NCBI RefSeq assembly: GCF_051020955.1
Contig: NW_027477544.1
Span: 1 to 64,000, forward strand
DNA from: Megalopta genalis
Taxonomy: Eukaryota; Arthropoda; Insecta; Hymenoptera; Halictidae
DNA: 64,000 nt
Direction: 5' to 3'
Below, piece by piece: positions 12,817 to 25,215 of this stretch (its first letter is position 1; the number at the start of each line of letters is the position of its first letter). Below the pieces are notes generated by a model that made no database searches, was not told the origin of the DNA, and saw nothing but the letters and a program-made list of their open reading frames with translations. The translations under genes and the position numbers were made by a program.

Positions 12817-14077
12817 GGAATTGAAGCTACCTCGTTTGTTCCTCCTGCTTTTGAAGCTATATCACTTATATCGCAAGTATTTGAAGCTAAATCATGTGCT
12901 TCGCTTGGATTTGAAGCTAAACCTTCTACATCGCATTGATTTGAAGCTAAATTATGTGTTTCGCTTGCATTTGAATGTAACTCATTTGTTTCGCATGCAG
13001 TTGAAGCTATATCACCTATATCCCAAGTGTAGGAAACTCAATCATTTGTTTCGCATGGATTTGAAGCTAAACCTGCTCCTTCGCATTGATTTGAAGCTAA
13101 ATTGTGTGTTTCACGTGGATTTGAAGGTAACTCGTTGTTTCGCATGCAGTTGAAGCTAAATCATGCATTTCACAAGTATTTGAAGCCGAACCATTATATT
13201 CGCATGGATTTGAAGCTAAGCCTTCTACTTCGCACTGATTTGAAGTTAAATCATGTGTTACGCATGGATTTGGAGCTAACTCGTTTGCTTCGAATGCAGT
13301 TGAAGCTAAATCATGTATATCACAAGTATTTGAAGCTGAACCATTTGTATCGCATGGATTTGAAGCTCTGCCTTCTACTTCGCATTGATTTGACGCTAAA
13401 TATTGTGTTTCGAATGGCTTTGAATCTAACTCGTTTGTTTCGCATGCAGTTGAATCTATATCACTTATATCGCAAGTATTTGGAGCTAAATCATGTGTAA
13501 CGCATGTATTTGGAAACCTAACTCGTTTGATTTGTCTGCATTTGTAACCTATATAACGTATATCCCAAGTGTTTAAAGCTAACTCATTTGTTTCGCGTGG
13601 ATTTGTAGCTAAACCTTCTACATCGCATTGATTTGAAGCTAGGTCATGTGTTTCGCTTGGATTTGACGCTAAACATTCTACATCGCATTGATTTGATGCT
13701 AAATCATGCGTTCCGCTTGGATTTGAAGCTAACTCGTTTGTTTCGTCTGCATTTGAAGCTATATTACTTATATCGCAAGTATCTGAAGCTAAATCATCTG
13801 TGTCGCATGGATTTGCAGCCAAACCTTCTACATAGCATTGATTGGAAGCTTAATCATGTGTTTTGCATGGATTTGAAGCTATCTCGTTTGTTTCGCCTGG
13901 AGTTGAATATATATCACTTATATCACAAGTATTTGAAGCATAACCATTTGTTCCGCATCGATTTGAAGCTAAGCCTTCTACTTCGCATTGATTGGATCTT
14001 AAATCACGTGTTTTGCATGGATTTGAAGCTAAGCCTTCTACTTCGCATTTATTTGAAGCTAAATCATTTGTTTCGCA
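12817..14077 (+). repeat. Block B, copy 1
   Basis: Matches 15850 to about 17110 at an exact offset of 3033. Its inner part, 12908-13625, also matches 14560-15277 at an offset of 1652, and the latter matches the 15.9-16.7 kb copy at 1381. It contains an unusual pair of long monomers near 13507-13569 (32 and 31 bp) with tttggaaacctaactcg and cctatataacgtatatccc. Confidence 0.9.
13097..13822 (-). other. Minus-strand open frame spanning a compensated indel pair; probably not a gene
   Basis: A 241-codon frame of CETHDLASNP-type decapeptides. In the middle two odd monomers of 32 and 31 bp (13507-13569) add three bases in total, so the frame is kept with one extra residue; the local peptide there (WDIRYIGYKCRQIKRVRF) loses the usual pattern. 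The same frame is present in the copies at 16130-16855 and, with a different end, 14749-15453. This is the only place I noticed where a frame shift is compensated within one monomer. Confidence 0.25.
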
Positions 14078-14569
14078 TGCAGTTGAATCTAAATCATGTC
14101 TTTCACAAGTATTTGAAGATGAACCATTTGAATCGCATGGATTTGAACCTGAGCCTTCTACTTCGCACTGATTTGCAGCTACATAATGTGTCTCGCGTGG
14201 ATTCGGAGCTAACTCGTTTGCTTCGAATGCAGTTGAAGCTAAATCATGTATATCACAAGTATTTGAAGCTAAACCATTTGTATCGCATGGATTTGAAGCT
14301 CTGCCTTCTACTTCGCATTGATTTGACGCTAAATATTGTGTTTCGAATGGATTTGAAGCTAACTCGTTTGTTTCTCCTGTATTTGAAGCTATATCATTTA
14401 TATCGCAAGTATTTGAAGCTACAGCATTTGTTTCGCATGGATTTGAAGCAAAGCCTTCTACTTCGCATTGATTGGATCCTAAATCACGTGTTTTGCATGG
14501 ATTTGTATCTAAGCCTTCTACATCGCATTGATTTGCAGCTGAATCATGTGTTTCGCATGGATTTGAAGC
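14071..14569 (+). repeat. Block B, side segment, copy 1
   Basis: Matches 17763 to about 18261 at an offset of 3692. Begins at the SphI-type junction gcatgcagttgaatct and contains gctacataatgtgtctcgc. It joins block B copy 1 to the next 1652-bp-offset copy, so 12.8-18.3 kb is built from at least two interleaved source segments. Confidence 0.87.
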
Positions 14570-15277
14570 TAAACCTTCTACATCGCATTGATTTGAAGCT
14601 AAATTATGTGTTTCGCTTGCATTTGAATGTAACTCATTTGTTTCGCATGCAGTTGAAGCTATATCACCTATATCCCAAGTGTAGGAAACTCAATCATTTG
14701 TTTCGCATGGATTTGAAGCTAAACCTGCTCCTTCGCATTGATTTGAAGCTAAATTGTGTGTTTCACGTGGATTTGAAGGTAACTCGTTGTTTCGCATGCA
14801 GTTGAAGCTAAATCATGCATTTCACAAGTATTTGAAGCCGAACCATTATATTCGCATGGATTTGAAGCTAAGCCTTCTACTTCGCACTGATTTGAAGTTA
14901 AATCATGTGTTACGCATGGATTTGGAGCTAACTCGTTTGCTTCGAATGCAGTTGAAGCTAAATCATGTATATCACAAGTATTTGAAGCTGAACCATTTGT
15001 ATCGCATGGATTTGAAGCTCTGCCTTCTACTTCGCATTGATTTGACGCTAAATATTGTGTTTCGAATGGCTTTGAAGCTAACTCGTTTGTTTCGCATGCA
15101 GTTGAATCTATATCACTTATATCGCAAGTATTTGGAGCTAAATCATGTGTAACGCATGTATTTGGAAACCTAACTCGTTTGATTTGTCTGCATTTGTAAC
15201 CTATATAACGTATATCCCAAGTGTTTAAAGCTAACTCATTTGTTTCGCGTGGATTTGTAGCTAAACCTTCTACATCG
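14560..15277 (+). repeat. Block B, partial copy 2
   Basis: Copy of 12908-13625 (offset 1652), including the 32+31-bp monomer pair at about 15159-15221. It ends near 15279, where copy 1 continues with gatttgaagctaggtc and this copy with gatttgcagctgaatc. Confidence 0.9.
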
Positions 15278-15849
15278 CATTGATTTGCAGCTGAATCATG
15301 TGTTTCGCATGGATTTGAAGCTCTCTCGTTCGTTTCGCCTGCATTTGAAACTATATCACTTATATCGCAAGTATTTGAAGCTAAATCATGTGTTTCGCAT
15401 GGATTTGAAGCTAAACCTGCTACTTCGCATTGATTTGAAGCTAAATCATGCATTTCATAAGTATTTGAAGCCGAACCATTAGATTCGCTTGGATCTGAAG
15501 CTAAACCTTCTACATCGCATTGATTTGAAGCTAAATTATGTGTTTCGCTTGCATTTGAATGTAACTCATTTGTTTCACATGCAGTTGAAGCTATATCACC
15601 TATATCCCAAGTGTAGGAAACTCAATCATTTGTTTCGCATGGATTTGAAGCTAAACCTGCTCCTTCGCATTGATTTGAAGCTAAATTGTGTGTTTCACGT
15701 GGATTTGAAGGTAACTCGTTGTTTCGCATGCAGTTGAAGCTAAATCATGCATTTCACAAGTATTTGAAACCGAACCATTATATTCGCATGGATTTGAAGC
15801 TAAGCCTTCTACTTCGCACTGATTTGAAGTTAAATCATGTGTTACGCAT
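15278..15849 (+). repeat. Block B, truncated copy
   Basis: From about 15490 to 15845 this repeats 14558-14913 at an offset of 932, then switches at gttacgcatgg to the ggaattgaagctacc monomer that opens copy 3. The first 200 bases are ordinary E/A/B monomers. No gene is visible. Confidence 0.85.
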
Positions 15850-17110
15850 GGAATTGAAGCTACCTCGTTTGTTCCTCCTGCTTTTGAAGCTATATCACTT
15901 ATATCGCAAGTATTTGAAGCTAAATCATGTGTTTCGCTTGGATTTGAAGCTAAACCTTCTACATCGCATTGATTTGAAGCTAAATTATGTGTTTCGCTTG
16001 CATTTGAATGTAACTCATTTGTTTCGCATGCAGTTGAAGCTATATCACCTATATCCCAAGTGTAGGAAACTCAATCATTTGTTTCGCATGGATTTGAAGC
16101 TAAACCTGCTCCTTCGCATTGATTTGAAGCTAAATTGTGTGTTTCACGTGGATTTGAAGGTAACTCGTTGTTTCGCATGCAGTTGAAGCTAAATCATGCA
16201 TTTCACAAGTATTTGAAGCCGAACCATTATATTCGCATGGATTTGAAGCTAAGCCTTCTACTTCGCACTGATTTGAAGTTAAATCATGTGTTACGCATGG
16301 ATTTGGAGCTAACTCGTTTGCTTCGAATGCAGTTGAAGCTAAATCATGTATATCACAAGTATTTGAAGCTGAACCATTTGTATCGCATGGATTTGAAGCT
16401 CTGCCTTCTACTTCGCATTGATTTGACGCTAAATATTGTGTTTCGAATGGCTTTGAAGCTAACTCGTTTGTTTCGCATGCAGTTGAATCTATATCACTTA
16501 TATCGCAAGTATTTGGAGCTAAATCATGTGTAACGCATGTATTTGGAAACCTAACTCGTTTGATTTGTCTGCATTTGTAACCTATATAACGTATATCCCA
16601 AGTGTTTAAAGCTAACTCATTTGTTTCGCGTGGATTTGTAGCTAAACCTTCTACATCGCATTGATTTGAAGCTAGGTCATGTGTTTCGCTTGGATTTGAC
16701 GCTAAACATTCTACATCGCATTGATTTGATGCTAAATCATGCGTTCCGCTTGGATTTGAAGCTAACTCGTTTGTTTCGTCTGCATTTGAAGCTATATTAC
16801 TTATATCGCAAGTATCTGAAGCTAAATCATCTGTGTCGCATGGATTTGCAGCCAAACCTTCTACATAGCATTGATTGGAAGCTTAATCATGTGTTTTGCA
16901 TGGATTTGAAGCTATCTCGTTTGTTTCGCCTGGAGTTGAATATATATCACTTATATCACAAGTATTTGAAGCATAACCATTTGTTCCGCATCGATTTGAA
17001 GCTAAGCCTTCTACTTCGCATTGATTGGATCTTAAATCACGTGTTTTGCATGGATTTGAAGCTAAGCCTTCTACTTCGCATTTATTTGAAGCTAAATCAT
17101 TTGTTTCGCA
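15850..17110 (+). repeat. Block B, copy 3
   Basis: Copy of 12817-14077 (offset 3033), with the 32+31-bp pair at about 16540-16602. The two copies end at an ATGGAATTG versus ATGCAGTTG switch in the same monomer position, another in-register exchange junction. Confidence 0.9.
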
Positions 17111-18389
17111 TGGAATTGAAGCTACCTCGTTTGTTCCACCTGCTTTTGAAGCTATATCAAGTATATCGCAAGTATTGGAAGCTAAATCATGTGTTTCGCT
17201 TGGATTTGAAGATAATCCTTCTACATCGCATTGATTTGAAGCTAAATTATGTGTTTCGCGTGGATTTGAAGGTAACTCGTTGTTTCGCCTGCGTTTGAAG
17301 CTATATCATTTACATCGCAAGTATTTGAAGCTAAGCCTTCTAATTCGCACTCTTTTGAAGCTAAATAATGTATTTCGCGTGGATTAGAAGTTAACTCGTC
17401 TGTTTCGAATTTAGCTGAAGCTAAATCATGTATATCACAAGTATTTGAAGCTAAACGATTTGTATCGCATGGATTTGAAGCTAAGCCTTCTACTTCGCAT
17501 TGATTTGTAGTTAAATCATGTGTTCCGCATGGATTTGACGCTAACTCTTTTGTTTCGCCTGCATTTGAAGCTATATCACTTATATCGCAAGTATTTGAAG
17601 CTAAATCATTTGTTTCGGGCGGATTTGAAGCTAAACCTTCTTCATCGCATTGATTTGAAGCTAATTCATGTGTTTCTCATGGATTTGAAGCTAAACCTTC
17701 TACATGACATTGATTTGTTGCTAAATCATGTGTTTCGCATGGATTTGAAGCTAACTCGTTTGTTTCGCATGCAGTTGAATCTAAATCATGTCTTTCACAA
17801 GTATTTGAAGATGAACCATTTGAATCGCATGGATTTGAACCTGAGCCTTCTACTTCGCACTGATTTGCAGCTACATAATGTGTCTCGCGTGGATTCGGAG
17901 CTAACTCGTTTGCTTCGAATGCAGTTGAAGCTAAATCATGTATATCACAAGTATTTGAAGCTAAATCATTTGTATCGCATGGATTTGAAGCTCTGCCTTC
18001 TACTTCGCATTGATTTGACGCTAAATATTGTGTTTCGAATGGATTTGAAGCTAACTCGTTTGTTTCTCCTGTATTTGAAGCTATATCATTTATATCGCAA
18101 GTATTTGAAGCTACAGCATTTGTTTCGCATGGATTTGAAGCAAAGCCTTCTACTTCGCATTGATTGGATCCTAAATCACGTGTTTTGCATGGATTTGTAT
18201 CTAAGCCTTCTACATCGCATTGATTTGCAGCTGAATCATGTGTTTCGCATGGATTTGAAGCTAACTCGTTCGTTTCTCCTGCATTAGAAACTATATCACT
18301 TATATCGCAAGTATTTGAAGCTAAATCATGTGTTTCGCTTGGATTTGAAGCTAAACCTTCTACATCGCATTGATTTGAAGCTAAATTAT
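17111..18389 (+). repeat. Mosaic satellite with block B side segment, copy 2
   Basis: 17763-18261 is the partner of 14071-14569. The stretch 17300-17520 (gcactcttttgaagc, gaatttagctgaagc) is shared with the 3.9-kb units near 41360-41480, 45300-45400 and 49140-49240, a link of more than 20 kb. Otherwise ordinary monomers. Confidence 0.85.
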
Positions 18390-20665
18390 GTGTTTCGCTT
18401 GGATTTGAATGTAATTCATTTGTTTCGCATGCAGTTGAAGCTAAATCATGCATTTCACTAGTATTTCAAGCCGAACCATTAGATTCGCAAGGATTTGAAG
18501 CTAAGCCTTCTACTTCGCACTGATTTGAAGTTAAATCATGTGTTTCGAGTGGATTTGGAGCTAACTCGTTTGCTTCGAATGCAGTTGAAGCTAAATCATG
18601 TATATCATAAGTATTTGAAGCTAAACCATTTGTATCGCATCGATTTGAAGCTAACTCGTTTGTTTCGCATGCAGTTGAAACTAAATCATGTATATCACAA
18701 GTATTTGCAGCTAAACAATTGATTCGCATGGATTTGAAGCTAAGCCTTCTACTTGGCATTGAATTTAAGCTAAATCGTGTGTTTTGCATGGATTTGGAGC
18801 TAACTCGTTTGTTTCTCCTGTATTTGAAGTTGTATCATTTATATCGCAAGTATTTGAAGCTAAACCATTTGTTTCGCACGGATTTGAAGCTATGCCTTCT
18901 ACTTGGCATTGAATTGAAGCTAAATCGTGTGTTTTGCATGGATTTGAAGCTAACTCGTCTGTTTCTCCTGTATTTGAAGCTGTATCATTTATATCGCAAG
19001 TATTTGAAGCTAAACTATTTGTTTCGCATGGATTTGATGCTAAGCCTTCTACTTGGCTTTGAATTGAAGCTAAATCGTTGGTTTTGCATGGATTTGAAGC
19101 TAACTCGTTTGTTTCTCCTGCATTTGACGCTGTATCATTTATATCGCAAGTATTTGAAGCTAAACCATTTGTTTCGCATGGATTTGAAGCTAAGCCTTCT
19201 ACTTCGCACTGATTTGAAGTTAAATCATGTGTTTCGCGTGGATTTGGAGCTAACTCGTTTGTTTCGAATGCAGTTGAAGCTAAATCATGTCTTTCACAAG
19301 TATTTGATGATGAACCATTTGAATTGCATGGCTTTGAACCTGAGCCTTCTATTTCGCACTGATTTGAACCTAAATAATATGTTCCGCATGGATTTGAAGC
19401 TAACTCGTTTGCTTCGAATGCAGTTGAAGCTAAATCATGTATATCACAAGTATTTGAAGCTAAGACATTTGTATCGCATGGATTTGAAGCTCTGCCTTCT
19501 ACTTTGCATTGATTTGACGCTAAATATTGTGTTTCGAATGGATTTGAAGCTAACTCGTTTGTTTCGCATGCAGTTGAAACTAAATCATGTATATCACAAG
19601 TATTTGCAGCTAAATAATTGATTCGCATGGATTTGAAGCTAAGTATTCTTCTTGGCATTGAATTGAAGCTAAATCGTGTGTTTTGCATAGATTTGAAGCT
19701 AACTCGTTTGTTTCTCCTGTATTTGAAGCTGTATCATTTATATCGCAAGTATTTGAGCTAAACCACTTGTTTCGCATGGATTTGAAGCTAAGCCTTCTAC
19801 TTCGCATTGATTGGATGCTAAATCGAGTGTTTTGCATGGATTTGAAGCTTGGCCTTCTACATCACATTGATTTGAAGCTAAATCATGTGTTTCGCGTGGA
19901 TTTGAAGGTAACTCGTTTGTTTCGCATGCAGTTGAAGCTAAATCATGTCTTTCACAAGTATTTGAAGATGAACCACTTGAATCGCATGGTTTTGATCCTG
20001 AGCCTTCTACTTCCCACTGATTTGCACCTAACAAATGTGTTTCGAATGGATTTGAAGCTAAACCTTCTACATCCCATGGATTTGAAGCTAAACCTTCTAC
20101 ATCCCATAGATTTGAAGCTAAATCATGTGTTTGGCATGGATTTGAAGCTAAACCTTCTACATCGCATTAAATTTGCAGCTGAATCATGTGTTTGGCATGG
20201 ATTTGAAGCTAACTCGTTCGTTTCGCCTTTTTTAAAAGCTAGATCACTTATATCGCAAGTATTTGAAGCTAAAGCATGTGTTTCGCTTGGATTTGAAGTT
20301 AAACCTTCTACATCGCAGTGATTTGAAGCTCAACCATCTGTTTCGCATGGATTTGAAGCTAAACCTTCTACATCGCATTGATTTGCTGCTAAATCATGTG
20401 TTTCGCATGTATTTGAAGCTGACTCGTTTGTTGCGCATGCAATTGAATCTAAATAACGTATAACACAAGTATTTGTAGCTAAACAATTTGTTTCGCATGG
20501 ATTTGGAGCTAAACCTTTTACATCGCATTGATTTGAAAATAAATCATGTGTTTCGCATTGATTTGAAGCTAAATCATGTGTTTCGCACGCAGTTGTAGCT
20601 AAATAATGTATATCACAAGTATTTGTAACTAATCCATTTGTTTCGCACGGATTTGAAGCTAAACC
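18390..20665 (+). repeat. Block C, copy 1 (about 2.3 kb)
   Basis: Matches 21358 to about 23930. The offset is 2968 at the left, 2818 after about 19410 and 3267/3266 on the right. The first step is one 150-bp pentamer, about 19260-19410, present here and absent from copy 2; the second is a 449-bp segment extra in copy 2. Both copies share the one-base-short monomer tatttgagctaaacc (19755 and 23022), so that deletion is older than the duplication. Confidence 0.9.
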
Positions 20666-21421
20666 TTCTACATCGCATTGATTTGAAAATAAATCATGTG
20701 TTTCGCTTGGATTTGCAGCTAAATCATGTGTTTCGCATGGATTTGAAGCTATCTCGTTCATTTCGCCTGCAGTTGAATCTACATCACTTATATCGCAAGT
20801 ATTTGAAGCTAAATCATGTGTTTCGCTTGGATTTGAAGCTAAGCCTTGTACTTCGCATTGATTTGAAGCTAAATCATTTGTTTCGTATAGAACTGAAGCT
20901 AAGCCTTCTGCTTCGCATTTATAGGAAGCTAAATCACGTGTTTTGCATGGATTTGAAGCTAAACCTTCTACATCGCACTGATTTGAACCTAAATCATGTG
21001 TTTCGCATGGATTTGAAGCTAACTCGTTTGTTTCGCATGCAGTTGTAGCTAAATAATGTATATCACAAGTATTTGTAGCTAAATCATTTGTTTCGCCTGG
21101 ATTTGAAGCTAAGCCTTGTACTTCGCATTGATTTGAAGCTAAATCATTTGTTTCGTATAGAACTGAAGCTAAGCCTTCTACTTCGCATTTATAGGAAGCT
21201 AAATCACGTGTTTTGCATGGATTTGAAGCTAAACCTTCTACATCGCATTGATTTGAACCTAAATCATGTGTTTCGCATGGATTTGAAGCTAACTCGTTTG
21301 TTTCGCATGCATTTGAAGCTATATCATGTGTATCACAAGTATTTGAAGCTAAATCATGTGTTTCGCCTGGATTTGAATGTAATTCATTTGTTTCGCATGC
21401 AGGTGAAGCTAAATCATGCAT
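20330..21421 (-). other. Longest minus-strand open frame (363 codons); probably not a gene
   Basis: Reads from an ATG at 21419-21421 to a TGA at 20330-20332. It is built of about 36 decapeptides of the type CETHDLASNP: Cys about every ten residues, then E/D, two variable polar residues, D/E/G, and L-A-S/T-N. Variation is chemically mild (D/E, H/N, P/Q/T/A). It would be acidic and soluble, with no signal peptide or other domain. The stop comes from the gaagctcaacc monomer. The same reading continues in other blocks but is broken by gcttaatc (TAA), gctcaatc (TGA) and the 29/31-bp monomers. A relic of a Cys-containing repeat protein cannot be excluded; a chance open stretch is more likely. Confidence 0.25.
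20666..21357 (+). repeat. Spacer satellite between block C copies, with a 270-bp duplication
   Basis: The stretch from 20831 (gatttgaagctaagccttg) is repeated from 21101, exactly 270 bp or nine monomers later, including the rare cgtatagaactgaagc and gcatttataggaagc monomers. The minus strand is open through the whole spacer. Confidence 0.88.
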
Positions 21422-23930
21422 TTCACTAGTATCTCAAGCCGAACCATTAGATTCGCAAGGATTTGAAGCTAAGCCTTCTACTTCGCACTGATTTGAAGTT
21501 AAATCATGTGTTTCGAGTGGATTTGGAGCTAACTCGTTTGCTTCGAATGCAGTTGAAGCTAAATCATGTATATCACAAGTATTTGAAGCTAAACCATTTG
21601 TATCGCATCGATTTGAAGCTAACTCGTTTGTTTCGCATGCAGTTGAAACTAAATCATGTATATCACAAGTATTTGCAGCTAAACAATTGATTCGCATGGA
21701 TTTGAAGCTAAGCCTTCTACTTGGCATTGAATTGAAGCTAAATCGTGTGTTTTGCATGGATTTGAAGCTAACTCGTTTGTTTCTCCTGTATTTGAAGCTG
21801 TATCATTTATATCGCAAGTATTTGAAGCTAAACCATTTGTTTCGCACGGATTTGAAGCTATGCTTTCTACTTGGCATTGAATTGAAGCTAAATCGTGTGT
21901 TTTGCATGGATTTGAAGCTAACTCGTCTGTTTCTCCTGTATTTGAAGCTGTATCATTTATATCGCAAGTATTTGAAGCTAAACTATTTGTTTCGCATGGA
22001 TTTGAAGCTAAGCCTTCTACTTGGCTTTGAATTGAAGCTAAATCGTTGGTTTTGCATGGATTTGAAGCTAACTCGATTGTTTCTCCTGCATTTGACGCTG
22101 TATCATTTATATCGCAAGTATTTGAAGCTAAACCATTTGTTTCGCATGGATTTGAAGCTAAGCCTTCTACTTCGCACTGATTTGAAGTTAAATCATGTGT
22201 TTCGCGTGGATTTGGAGCTAACGCGTTTGCTTCGAATGCAGTTGAAGCTAAATCATGTATATCACAAGTATTTGAAGCTAAGACATTTGTATCGCATGGA
22301 TTTGAAGCTCTGCCTTCTACTTTGCATTGATTTGACGCTAAATATTGTGTTTCGAATGGATTTGAAGCTAACTCGTTTGTTTCGCATGCAGTTGAAACTA
22401 AATCAAGTATATCACAAGTATTTGCAGCTAAATAATTGATTCGCACGGATTTGAAGCTAAGTATTCTTCTTGGCATTGAATTGAAGCTAAATCGTGTGTT
22501 TTGCATAGATTTGAAGCTAACTCGTTTGTTTCTCCTGTATTTGAAGCTATATCAATTATATCGCAAGTATTTGAAGCTAAAGCATTTGTTTTGCATGGAT
22601 TTGAAGCTAAGCCTTCTACTTCGCATTGATTGGATCCTAAATTACGTGTTTTGCATGGATTTGGAGCTAACTCGTTTGCTTCGAATGCAGTTGAAGCTAA
22701 ATCATGTATATCACAAGTATTTGAAGCTAAAGCATTTGTATCGCATGGATTTGAAGCTCTGCCTTCTACTTCGCATTGATTTGACGCTAAATATTGTGTT
22801 TCGCATGAATTTGAAGCTAACTCGTTTGTTTCGCATGCAGTTGAAACTAAATCATGTATATCACAAGTATTTGCAGCTAAACAATTGATTGGCATGGATT
22901 TGAAGCTAAGCCTTCTACTTGGCATTGACTTGAAGCTAAATCGTGTATTTTGCATGGATTTGAAGCTAACTCGTTTGTTTCTCCTGTATTTGAAACTGTA
23001 TCATTTATATCGCAAGTATTTGAGCTAAACCACTTGTTTCGCATGGATTTGAAGCTAAGCCTTCTACTTCGCATTGATTGGATGCTAAATCGAGTGTTTT
23101 GCATGGATTTGAAGCTTGGCCTTCTACATCACATTGATTTGAAGCTAAATCATGTGTTTCGCGTGGATTTGAAGGTAACTCGTTTGTTTCGCATGCAGTT
23201 GAAGCTAAATCATGTCCTTCACAAGTATTTGAAGATGAACCACTTGAATCGCATGGTTTTGATCCTGAGCCTTCTACTTCCCACTGATTTGCACCTAACA
23301 AATGTGTTTCGAATGGATTTGAAGCTAAACCTTCTACATCCCATGGATTTGAAGCTAAACCTTCTACATCCCATAGATTTGAAGCTAAATCATGTGTTTG
23401 GCATGGATTTGAAGCTAAACCTTCTACATCGCATTGATTTGCAGCTGAATCATGTGTTTGGCATGGATTTGAAGCTAACTCGTTCGTTTCGCCTTTTTTA
23501 AAAGCTAGATCACTTATATCGCAAGTATTTGAAGCTAAAGCATGTGTTTCGCTTGGATTTGAAGTTAAACCTTCTACATCGCAGTGATTTGAAGCTCAAC
23601 CATTTGTTTCGCATAGATTTGAAGCTAAACCTTCTACATCGCATTGATTTGCTGCTAAATCATGTGTTTCGCATGTATTTGAAGCTGACTCGTTTGTTGC
23701 GCATGCAATTGAATCTAAATAACGTATAACACAAGTATTTGTAGCTAAACAATTTGTTTCGCATGGATTTGGAGCTAAACCTTTTACATCGCATTGATTT
23801 GAAAATAAATCATGTGTTTCGCATTGATTTGAAGTTAAATCACGTGTTTCGCACGCAGTTGTAGCTAAATAATGTATATCACAAGTATTTGTAACTAAAC
23901 CATTTGTTTCGCACGGATTTGAAGCTAAAC
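21358..23930 (+). repeat. Block C, copy 2 (about 2.6 kb)
   Basis: Partner of 18390-20665. It lacks one pentamer near 22220 and carries an extra 449-bp segment between C29 cores 22434 and 22883. At about 20165 copy 1 has gcattaaatttgc where copy 2 has gcattgatttgc, a one-base length difference. Similarity ends near 23930, where copy 1 has gaaaataaatc and copy 2 has gaagctaaatc. Confidence 0.9.
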
Positions 23931-25215
23931 CTTCTACTTCGCATTGATTTGAAGCTAAATCATGTGTTTCGTATGGATTTGAAGCAAACTCGTTCGTTTC
24001 GCCTGCATCTGAAGCTATATCCCTTATATCGCAAGTATTTGATGCTAAATCATTTGTTTCGCACAGATTTGAAGCTAAACCTTTTACATCGCATTGATTT
24101 GAAAATAAATCATGTGTTTCGCTTGGATTTGAAGCTAAATCATGTGTTTCGCATGGATTTGAAGCTAACTCGTTTGTGTCGCCTGCATTTGAAGCTATAT
24201 CATTTATATCGCAAGTATTTGATGCCAAAATCATTTGTTTCGCACGCATTTGAATCTAAACCTTCTACTTCGCATTGATTTGAAGCTAAATCATGTGTTT
24301 CGTATGGATTTGAAGCTAACTCGTTCGTTTCGCCTGCATCTGAAGCTATATCCCTTATATCGCAAGTATTTGTGCTAAATCATGTGTTTCGCTTGGATTT
24401 GAAGCTAAACCTTCTACATCGCATTGATTTGAAGCTTAATCTAGTGTATCGCATGGATTTGACGCTAAACCTCCTACAACGCATTGATTTGCAGCTAAAT
24501 CATGTGTTTCGCATGGATTTGAAGCTAACTCGTTCATTTCGCCTGCAGTTGAATCTACATCACTTATATCGCAAGTATTTGAAGCTAAATCATGTGTTTC
24601 GCTTGGATTTGAAGCTAAACCTTCTACATCGCATTCATTTGAACCAATTCATGTGTTTCGCATGGATTTGAAGCTAACTCGTTTGTTTCGCATGCATTTG
24701 AAGCTATATCATGTATATCACAAGTATTTGAAGCTAAATCATGTGTTTCGCTTGGATTTGAAGCTAACTCGTTTGTTTCGCATGCAGTTGTAGCTAAATA
24801 ATGTATATCACTAGCATTTGTATCTTATCCATTTGTTTCGCATGGATTTGAAGCTAAGCCTTCTACTTCGCATTGATTAGAAGCTAAATCATTTGTTTCG
24901 CATGGATTTGAAGCTAAACCTTCTAGATCGCATGGATTTGATGCTAAACCTTCTACATCGCATTGATTTGAAGCTAAATCATGTGTTTCGCATGGATTTG
25001 AAGCTAACTCGTTCGTTGCGCATGCAGTTAAATCTAAATAACGTATATCACAAGTATTTGAAGCTAAACCATTTGTTTCGCATAGATTTGAAGCTATGTC
25101 TTCTACTTTGCATTAATAGGAAGCTAAATCACGTGTTTTGCACGCATTTGAATCTAAACCTTCTACTTCGCATTGATTTGAAGCTAGATCATGTGTTTCG
25201 TATGGATTTGAAGCT
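23931..25215 (+). repeat. Transition satellite
   Basis: Monomers with a short duplication: the stretch from 23941 with cgtatggatttg and cctgcatctgaagc recurs from 24272 (offset 331). Broken monomers occur at about 24374 (tatttgtgctaaatc) and 24640 (gaaccaattcatg); the latter type also occurs near 53610. No gene is visible. Confidence 0.85.
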
